Shown one piece after another: positions 57,635-64,000 of a stretch of DNA of 64,000 nt. The first letter of the stretch is position 1. The number at the start of each line of letters is the position of its first letter. The stretch lies in NCBI GenBank assembly GCA_026419775.2, contig JAOPGA020000687.1, positions 62,001-126,000 on the forward strand. Direction: 5' to 3'. Under the pieces are notes generated by a model. The model did no database searches. It saw only the letters and a list, made by a program, of their open reading frames with translations, and was not told the origin of the DNA. A program made the position numbers and the translations under genes. This DNA comes from Acrasis kona. Lineage: Eukaryota; Heterolobosea; Eutetramitea; Acrasida; Acrasidae.

Positions 57635-57986
57635 GTATAAAGGGGATTGAAGATATTATTGGATTAAAAGTCTACAGGTTGACACAACCAAACGTTTTAA
57701 ACAATGACTTCAGCGTAACTCAAGGCTCTCTGTACTCCACAAGTGTAAACTCACAAGTGATTTCATATGTTGGTCCATACACAGAAGAAAGGGAATTGAA
57801 CTTCACTACGTATTTTGAGGAAAATGACATTACCATTGGGGTGCAGATAGTTATGACTACATGTCATCGCCAGTGAATAATTCGTGCAATTCGACTTTTA
57901 CGCCTCCTCAAACACCATCAACATCACACAGCTCAAGTCCAATGCCTGGTGGAGCCTCTCCATTACATCAGTCCTCAACTCCTTGA
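57635..57986 (+). pseudogene. gene fragment with a frame change
   Basis: A first frame reads through TQPNVLNNDFSVTQGSLYST and on to about 57846. A second frame continues as DSYDYMSSPVNNSCNSTFTP with a Ser/Pro-rich end to TGA 57984-57986. No intron of the local size joins them. The Ser/Thr/Pro-rich tail recalls a transcription-factor C-terminus, but no DNA-binding domain is present. Probably the 3' part of a decayed gene. Confidence 0.35.
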
Positions 57987-58058
57987 TTACAACAATATTT
58001 ATACGTTGAAGTCAACCAATCACTATTTCCACCCAACTTATTTTAATGAAGTGCACTA

Positions 58059-59003
58059 ATGGCATATATTCAGTTTGTTTTTCCTCCATCGGATGTTATC
58101 ATCGCAAACTGGGAGCAACAAAAAGAGTACAAATCTATTAATTTTAGGGGAAGAGGAATGAATGATGCAGCATTTAGTTATTTACATCAGATTATCATCA
58201 AAGCCGCCAATAATCAAAAAAGACGTATTGATTTGAGCAATAACGCGTTAACGAATTTATCGGTTACCAATATAATTGACCTTTCAAAAAGGAATTTTAC
58301 CAAAATATATATCGAAGGCAACCTTTTCAAATTGGAAAATCTGGACGAAAAAACAAGAGAATACCTTATTGGTTGCATGAGAGATAACAGCGACGTGGGC
58401 GAAACGCATCTGCATGCATCGATCGTAAGAATTGGGAACCTCAGTGAACAGGAAGAAGGCCTTGCTTTATCTGCACATAAAAAAGCGAACTTTTTAGAAA
58501 AGCAAATAGCCCAGACATCAAAAGATGTTTCTGAGTTGACAAAAGCCGTCGACAAATTAACAAAAAACGTAAGTGGCCATCAAAAGAATTTCGACAAATG
58601 GTACAAAGTTATCGAAAGTAAAATTATAGTTACTCTACTTGATCACCTTTCTGGGTTCAGAACATTAAACTATGAAGAAATGAGAGAAGCAGGATTAGAA
58701 TTTCATGAAACAGATGTTTTGCTTATAAGTGAGGATGGCGAAACGATCATTATTGGAGAAGTCAAGCATGAAATCGTGGACCTTGCTTATAAGCAATTAT
58801 TTATACGACGCGCTGCAATTCGGGCGTTGTTGGATGATGAAGAAGAGAGACCTGCCATCCTCAAAAATGCCAAAGATATTATATGTGCTATTGGAGCGGA
58901 GATTGCATCGGTTCAACATATACAAAAATGTCAGGAAAAAAGAATAATGCTTGTAATTCCTTCCGGTGAAAGATATAAAGTTATGAGATACGATAAACAA
59001 TAA
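58059..59003 (+). CDS. LRR/coiled-coil protein with a PD-(D/E)XK nuclease-like domain
   Basis: A single-exon 314-residue protein. Residues 35-110 contain leucine-rich-repeat-like units (RIDLSNNALTNLSVTNIIDL, KIYIEGNLF). Residues 135-195 are a coiled coil (KQIAQTSKDVSELTKAVDKL). Residues 200-300 have the order of a PD-(D/E)XK nuclease: a helix with conserved Glu, ETDVLLI with Asp219, a hairpin, then IIIGEVK with Glu234 and Lys236, and a following helix DLAYKQLFIRRAAI. Coiled-coil plus this nuclease type is typical of archaeal and bacterial proteins such as the DUF3782/DUF1626 group. Function is unknown; defence or mobile-element biology is speculation. It sits among transposon and gene fragments and its codon use is more A/T-ending than its housekeeping neighbours, which may indicate transfer. 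Confidence 0.65.
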   Translation: MAYIQFVFPPSDVIIANWEQQKEYKSINFRGRGMNDAAFSYLHQIIIKAANNQKRRIDLSNNALTNLSVTNIIDLSKRNFTKIYIEGNLFKLENLDEKTREYLIGCMRDNSDVGETHLHASIVRIGNLSEQEEGLALSAHKKANFLEKQIAQTSKDVSELTKAVDKLTKNVSGHQKNFDKWYKVIESKIIVTLLDHLSGFRTLNYEEMREAGLEFHETDVLLISEDGETIIIGEVKHEIVDLAYKQLFIRRAAIRALLDDEEERPAILKNAKDIICAIGAEIASVQHIQKCQEKRIMLVIPSGERYKVMRYDKQ

Positions 59004-59057
59004 ACATCAGCTCTTAGTTTAAAATTGAATAGTGCTGAGCAACAAACAAACCAACAT

Positions 59058-59399
59058 TTACAAAATATTAACTTGTAGCATCAAATCGCTTTTTTTTATT
59101 GTTATTATGGTGTTTGAGGTTGAATCTGGTCTTCCAACTCCTTCGTTTGTGTTGTGCATATTGCTCGGCGCCAATGGATCTTGTGGTGACAGGTTGCTTC
59201 CCTTGAGTACTAGTCCGCTCATCATTTGTTTTCTTTTTATTTGTGCATGTGGCATTGTATTTATAGTCAGAATGGTTTCGAGTGTTTTCATGAAAATTTC
59301 GAAAGGTTGGCTATCGAAACAAGCTTGTTTCAATAGGAATCCTACACTGGATATGGCTAATCTACTCAGGTATCGAGTAGTTGTTATACCTCCATTCAT
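59058..59399 (-). CDS. small hypothetical protein
   Basis: A 113-residue minus-strand frame, MNGGITTTRYLSRLAISSVG at its start. The first 45 residues look like a mitochondrial presequence or a small helical segment; the rest is polar (GLVKGSNLSPQDPL-like region around residue 65-80). The opposite strand is open as well, so composition alone does not settle it. The divergent position 53 bases from the next gene favours a real gene. I do not recognise it. Confidence 0.4.
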   Translation of the reverse strand: MNGGITTTRYLSRLAISSVGFLLKQACFDSQPFEIFMKTLETILTINTMPHAQIKRKQMMSGLVLKGSNLSPQDPLAPSNMHNTNEGVGRPDSTSNTIITIKKSDLMLQVNIL

Positions 59400-59452
59400 A
59401 CTTCGTTACAACTAGTCAACCAATTTAACCAATCACCGAAATATAACATAAC

Positions 59453-59939
59453 ATGGCTCGTCGCAGTTTATTGAAGAGACTCCTTCGTCAACAACAAGTC
59501 TTCTCCAAATATCTTCTAAATAAAGGTCGCAATGCCGAGGCAAGTTTCAACCACTTCTGCAACGAATATGCTGGTCCTCAAGCCACACAAGCCATAAGGG
59601 ATGCTGAAAAGTATGAAAACTTCAATGTCAAATTAATATTAAAATACAAAGCTACGATGATATGATTCAGAATAAACGCGCCGAGCTCTTCAATCTCAGA
59701 ATCGCAGTGCTACCTGAGAAGCTACGCGTACTAAAGGGAGAACTTGCTGACTTTGGCCAAAACGTTTGCTAACATGCCTACAATTAATTAACATATTTTA
59801 GATGATGAAGCCAGGTGACATCACTGTTGGAATGGTTTATGATGTATCAGTTGTGATTTTCTTTGCCATACTTGCCTTCATTGTAGGAGAGAAGATCGGT
59901 AGATGGGACTATGACGGATATGACAACGAAGAATTTTAA
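59453..59939 (+). CDS. mitochondrial ATP synthase subunit g-like protein
   Basis: Three exons, 59453-59626, 59671-59763 and 59802-59939, with introns of 44 and 38 bases, give 134 residues. The N-terminus (MARRSLLKRLLRQQQVFSKY) is strongly basic, as for mitochondrial import. The third exon encodes GDITVGMVYDVSVVIFFAIL, one membrane helix, followed by GEKIGRWDYDGYD. Subunit g ends with a helix and GEIIGxRxxxGY, and the GxxxG motif helps dimerise F1Fo complexes. The similarity is limited to this C-terminal part, so the assignment is tentative. Unspliced reading ends after 70 residues and loses the helix. Confidence 0.55.
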
Positions 59940-60004
59940 TTAAAAACAAGGGATAATCCATAAAAAATACATTCGGAACATTTATTAAAAATTGTTTATT
60001 GTAT

Positions 60005-62830
60005 CTAGATGGTTGAAAATGCATTAGATTCTTGTGATGTCTCTCTAAATAAATTCATGAATGGTTTGGCTTTGTGCTGGTCGTTGGTCTCCTTCAAATA
60101 GAACATTGACAGGTTATAATAAGTATTAGCATAGGAGGGATCTATTCTAATCGCCTCCATGTAATCGCTTTCAGCACCCACATAGTCCTTTGACTTGATC
60201 TTCATCGAAGCCCTCAAATTAAGTGCTTGTGCCACGATCCCACGGTCATCGTACATGATGTGATCCTCTCCTCTCATGTGGTGTCCACCGTAAATTTGTT
60301 TTGTCATTGTCTTTTTGGCTTTAATGGTCTGTTCTGTGTAATCCTCATCAAAAGTGGGTTCGTTGTTATTGGTCGGGAACAATGAAACACTATTTGACTG
60401 TACGGGCGAAGGCTTCAATTGTGATTTTCTTAACATAACCTGGTGACGATCTTCATGTTGAACCAATACTGAGCACGGAGAGGATGTCAATCGCTGTTGT
60501 AATTCTCTGTGCAAGAGTGCCTGTCTACATGCGTAAGGAACATCAGAAAATCTTTTGTAACGAAACAGATCCAAACAAGTATCCAGGTCGGCAATTGCCA
60601 GAGTTTCCATTCCCCTTTCATAATGCAGAGTCGCTCTTTTAAGATGTGCTTCAAGATGGTCAGGACAGTACTTGATGGTATTTGTATAATCTTCAATTTT
60701 TAAGGTAACCACACTTTGAACTTGGGCTCTAAAAAAATAACAGGCAGCATGTACAGGGTTGAGCTCAACGGCTCTATTCAAATCACTAAGTGCTTTATTT
60801 TTATCAACACTTTGGGCCAACAGACCCCTCAGGAAATAACAATAATATGAGGGAGCATAGCGTTCCTTATTGGATTCAATTTCGGATTGTTGAATCATAT
60901 CGCTCAATTGTTTGTACAAGTTTTGATTAGCACGTGCGGAACCATCCCTAGATCGTTGCATCAGTGCCAATTGTATACGCACGTCCACACTATCAGCACC
61001 CAACGATCGTAGCGTCCGATGAAACTTGAATGGATCGTACCCGTATGGATTGATGCTTAAACATTTTTTGTAATCCTTGTCTGCTTGGGCGTAGTCGTTC
61101 ATACTTTCATGAAACAGGGCTCCCCTCATTAAATAGGCGTCGGCGCAGTTGGGAACAATCTTGATTAGATTCGTGTAGTCGTTCTTGGCCTCTTCGAACA
61201 AACCCATTCTCTCTAGTGTCATCCCTCTAAATAAATAAGTGTTTACAAGAATCATGTTGTTTGCTTCGTCATTATCCTTGAGTTCCTTCGGACCCATGCT
61301 GATGCTCTTACTAAAATCGAAACGGCTCATCTCGTCCCACTTGAGTAGACCAAAGTTCATGAGACCTCGATAATAGTAGACTTGGTGGTTGAGCGGATCG
61401 TGCCAGACTTGTTTTTGGTAATATTCTTCAATCTGACACAATGTGAGATCTTGGTTTATCCGATAGGTTTTGCGAGATCCTAATGGATATTGCTTAATGT
61501 CGACGTGGCTGCACAGTATTTTTATGAATTGTTCGAATCGGCGGGAGTACTTGAATGGTTTCTGGACGCTTACTTTTTCCTTTTCTCGTTTGCTGATTTT
61601 GCTTTTGAGTGCACTCATACCAGTCTTGAGAGCCTTTTCTAATTGTTTCCTATTGTTGTAGCGCTGTAGAATGTCAATAATGCCGATTAGGTAAACTTCT
61701 CCGCGATCTATCGAATAGCAGGCTTGGTTGTAGGCGCCGAAGAACTTTTGGTTGTCTCCATTTTCTTCGCACGATGTAGAATGTACACCCATCAGCAGAC
61801 TATAATCAATAATGTCATTTTGTTTTAAAAATCTCACGTCTGCAACAATTCTTTCGTAAAGTCTCTTTTTTAGTTGTGGTGTCAACCTAATGTCACCTTC
61901 ATTAATGTCATTGTCCTTTAGGATTGGATTCTTGTTGGATAGTTCTTTTTCAGAAGCAAAGCGACCAGCTGTAGATCCCTTAAGATCGTATCGACGATTA
62001 ATGACCTTGTTTGAAAAGAACAAGTTGTTCATGCACACGAAGCGATAACACATTTTGCTGGCTCCAATCTTTGTGACTTCGAACAGACAATAAAATTGTG
62101 AAAGTAGAGTCTCTTTCCTTCGTGACTCAATGTGCTTATAGTAGTTTGGCAACATTTCTAAAAGAGTCACCAACTCCTCCTCTGTCACACTTTTAAGTAT
62201 ATACCGTTGTGAGTGTGTGAAGAAAAAGAACGCCCCACTTTTCCCTGGTGTTCCAATTTTTGTATATGCTCCATTCGTCCCATTGAGTGACTGATGAAAA
62301 TCGCGCTCCCCCACATCTACTCAAAATGAACAAAGGAATAATGAATTCGCGTACCTAAATGAGTCCTTATTAATCTAAAGACCGAAGGGTTATACATTTT
62401 CACTTCATATGGAGAGTTTCTGAACGAAATTGTCTGGTCTACCATAAAATCTTCCTCCGTAACAACACTTGCACCAAGAGGATCTTGGGAATCAATGTGC
62501 GACTCTCCAGCTCCCCTCATGAATGTGCGTTGTATTATCCTCATCAATTCATAATCTTTATCCGTATTTAAAACCTGCTTCCCAACCTTATTCACACATT
62601 CTCCCTCTCCTGTTTGTATTTCAAAATCTTCTGCTTCCGTATTAAGGTACTCCGTATCAGTTTCAAATTGTGTTGAGGTGCAATCATATACCGGAGGAGA
62701 TGGTGGTGGCGTCTCACTGGAGGAAGAAGCAATTACTGGTACCTGATATTTCTATTTTCAAAGTCAATCTCCATCATCTCAATAACCTTACCTCAGGCTT
62801 CCGGTACACATCGTTGGAACGATTCCTCAT
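60005..62830 (-). CDS. phosphatidylinositol phosphate kinase fused to TPR repeats
   Basis: Three exons, 62830-62792, about 62751 or 62742 to 62355, and 62316-60005, give about 912-915 residues. Intron 1 has two usable acceptors (40 or 49 bases, both in frame); intron 2 is 38 bases. The kinase domain (about 60-400) has the PIPK motifs SGAFFFFTHSQRYILKSV (ATP-binding Lys), RRYDLKGSTAGR, DYSLLMGVHS and YLIGIIDILQRYNNRKQLE. It phosphorylates phosphatidylinositol phosphates. From about residue 440 to the end, TPR-like units recur (YYYRGLMNFGLLKWDE, AYLMRGALFHESMNDYAQA, YFFRAQVQ, YYNLSMFYLKETNDQ). TPRs bind partner proteins. The joining of a PIPK to about eight TPRs is not a standard animal or plant layout. 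Confidence 0.85.
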
Positions 62831-62962
62831 TACAGCAAAATGTCCCTTCTGCCAAGTTCTCTTTTGATAGCAAAAACCGTCAATGTCATAATAAGAAAAA
62901 GCGTATTACTGTAAACAAAATGATGAAAAAAATATAAGTAATTTATATGCGATAATACATTT

Positions 62963-64000
62963 TTAAAAATGAGAGTAATGATCCTGGTCATTCTTGTACA
63001 AACGACCGCCAGGGCTGTTGTTGTTGTACGAATTCTGTTCCGTCCAACCTATCGAAATATTATTCTTGTCATCTCCTCGATAACCACCTCCACCTCCACC
63101 ATTCCAACTCACCAACGGTCCACCTGCACACGCATTGTTACTAACCTCGCCACCAATCAATCCATACGACTGAATCAAGTAATTCTGGTTCATGACCGGC
63201 TGTGGATGTGGCGCAAAGGGACTCGTCCTCTGTTGAGGCATGGATCGACTCCTATTCATCACCTGAGGAACATACTGTGGTTGCTGCGGTTCCTGCAACA
63301 AATCTCCAATGTACTTGATTTGAGTCTTGACCATCTCTCTGCTCAAATGAACATAATACTTTGGGTTATGATAGGTGAATTGTACCAATTGATACTCGTC
63401 TAGTCTGGAGTACTCTCCAAACACCTTCTTCAACGTATTGATGACATTACCAATAAAGTAGCACCCCGTGAACTTTGGATTTTGTGCCTTTAGTAGGTTA
63501 TTCTTGAATAGATACTCCAATCGTTGATCTAGTTGTGCAGCATCGATGGGTTGTCTCACCATGTTGCTGGTGGCAGAGAACCACGATGGCACGCTTTGAT
63601 TTAGAGTGGGAGAGTTGTAATTACCGTTCATGTTGTCGTCGATGCTTCTTGGAGATGATGAATACGCTGGTTGTTGTTGTTGTTGTGGCTGTTGTTGCTG
63701 ATGCAATTGTTGAGCGTGTGGTGTTGATTGTTGGATTAGTGGTTGTTGTTGTTGATTGTGTGCCATGTCGCACATTTTATAGACATCAATGGTTCTGTAT
63801 TGATTGTTGCTCTTGTATGGTAGCATAATTTCGCCACCTTTGCAATCGTCATAACCATTGAGCGAATGACCATTACCATCCTGCTCTGATTCTTGATCTT
63901 GACCTCCCGCTGGTTTATCATCCTCTTGTTCGCTCTGAACGCACTCCCATTGTCTTTTATTTTCGCTGACAATGGAGTCGATCACCTTGCGAATGCTGGA
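62963..64000 (-). CDS. Gln/Asn-rich hypothetical protein, 5' end outside the window
   Basis: The frame is open to the window end (first visible residues SSIRKVIDSIVSENKRQWE), so the N-terminus is missing. About 345 residues are seen. A polar, polyQ region (HQQQQPQQQQQPAYSSSPR) separates a short conserved-looking N-terminal part from a compact domain at about 170-255 of the visible part (LDQRLEYLFKNNLLKAQNPK, GCYFIGNVINTLKKVFGEYS, YVHLSREMVKTQIKYIGDLL). That domain is helical and not one I recognise. The C-terminus is Gly/Asn-rich. The role is unknown; a regulator or RNA-related protein is possible. Confidence 0.65.
   Translation of the reverse strand, partial: SSIRKVIDSIVSENKRQWECVQSEQEDDKPAGGQDQESEQDGNGHSLNGYDDCKGGEIMLPYKSNNQYRTIDVYKMCDMAHNQQQQPLIQQSTPHAQQLHQQQQPQQQQQPAYSSSPRSIDDNMNGNYNSPTLNQSVPSWFSATSNMVRQPIDAAQLDQRLEYLFKNNLLKAQNPKFTGCYFIGNVINTLKKVFGEYSRLDEYQLVQFTYHNPKYYVHLSREMVKTQIKYIGDLLQEPQQPQYVPQVMNRSRSMPQQRTSPFAPHPQPVMNQNYLIQSYGLIGGEVSNNACAGGPLVSWNGGGGGGYRGDDKNNISIGWTEQNSYNNNSPGGRLYKNDQDHYSHF

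Noticed and set aside
59032-59415. Plus-strand open frame opposite the 113-residue minus-strand frame
   Set aside because: Its Cys- and Phe-rich composition looks like antisense sequence; the minus frame fits the divergent gene layout better.
1-64000. CRISPR arrays, bacterial operons, rRNA genes
   Set aside because: No regularly spaced repeats, no Shine-Dalgarno-led gene clusters and no rRNA sequence were seen; the window is eukaryotic nuclear DNA.

Overview
The window is nuclear DNA of a compact, moderately AT-rich eukaryotic genome. It carries about 40 protein genes on both strands, three nuclear-type tRNA genes and a few decayed mobile elements. The gene set points to an amoeboflagellate protist, most likely a heterolobosean of the Naegleria/Acrasis kind: an EFHC1/Rib72-like axonemal protein, Miro, VPS4, an LPA1-like P-loop kinase, caspase-like and Zn2Cys6 proteins, BTG/Tob, a cytochrome b5-acyl-CoA dehydrogenase fusion and many asparagine/glutamine-rich linkers. 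This assignment is an inference from gene content, not from a marker gene.

Genes are packed tightly. Convergent stop codons lie 2 to 6 bases apart or overlap, and divergent start codons are as little as 33 to 34 bases apart. About 30 spliceosomal introns can be placed by reading frame and family alignment, and nearly all are 34 to 45 bases long. Several stop codons sit inside an AATAAA motif.

Region by region. 0-5.4 kb: a mini-protein made of three BRC (BRCA2-type) repeats, tRNA-Gly, PUS1-like pseudouridine synthase and a LEA-like coiled-coil protein. 5.5-7.4 kb: a truncated hAT transposase with a second degraded element. 7.6-15 kb: a ubiquitin-like/Zn2Cys6 fusion, an LSD1-type zinc protein, an F-box membrane protein, tRNA-Trp and a caspase-like protein. 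15-26.5 kb: MCCC2, a BAR-GYF protein, COG8, ALG3, an LPA1-like kinase, tRNA-Tyr and VPS4. 26.5-28.4 kb: BTG/Tob and a decayed stretch. 28.4-45 kb: a probable GPI-anchored surface protein, an OPT transporter, an NT-C2 coiled-coil protein, EME1, Miro, EFHC1, two oxidoreductases, eL19 and RAMP4. 45-56.7 kb: a serine protease, an FG nucleoporin, cytochrome b5-ACAD, a beta-trefoil protein kinase, CRYZL1, a TMEM53-like hydrolase, SF3B4, PUS3 and a UMP-CMP kinase. 56.7-59.4 kb: an accessory patch with telomere-like repeats, a MULE-like transposase fragment, a gene fragment and an LRR/coiled-coil/PD-(D/E)XK nuclease-like gene. 59.4-64 kb: an ATP synthase subunit g-like gene, a PIP kinase-TPR fusion and a partial polyQ protein.

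Most genes are unlinked housekeeping functions: tRNA modification, Golgi and ER glycosylation, ESCRT, mitochondria and nucleotide metabolism. There is no operon-like pathway. The strongest unusual signal is in the tRNAs. tRNA-Tyr has a canonical anticodon-loop intron plus a 16-base insert in the D-loop, and tRNA-Gly has an 11-base insert in the T-loop. Both ectopic inserts fit bulge-helix-bulge-like splice geometry exactly, and removing them restores textbook loops.
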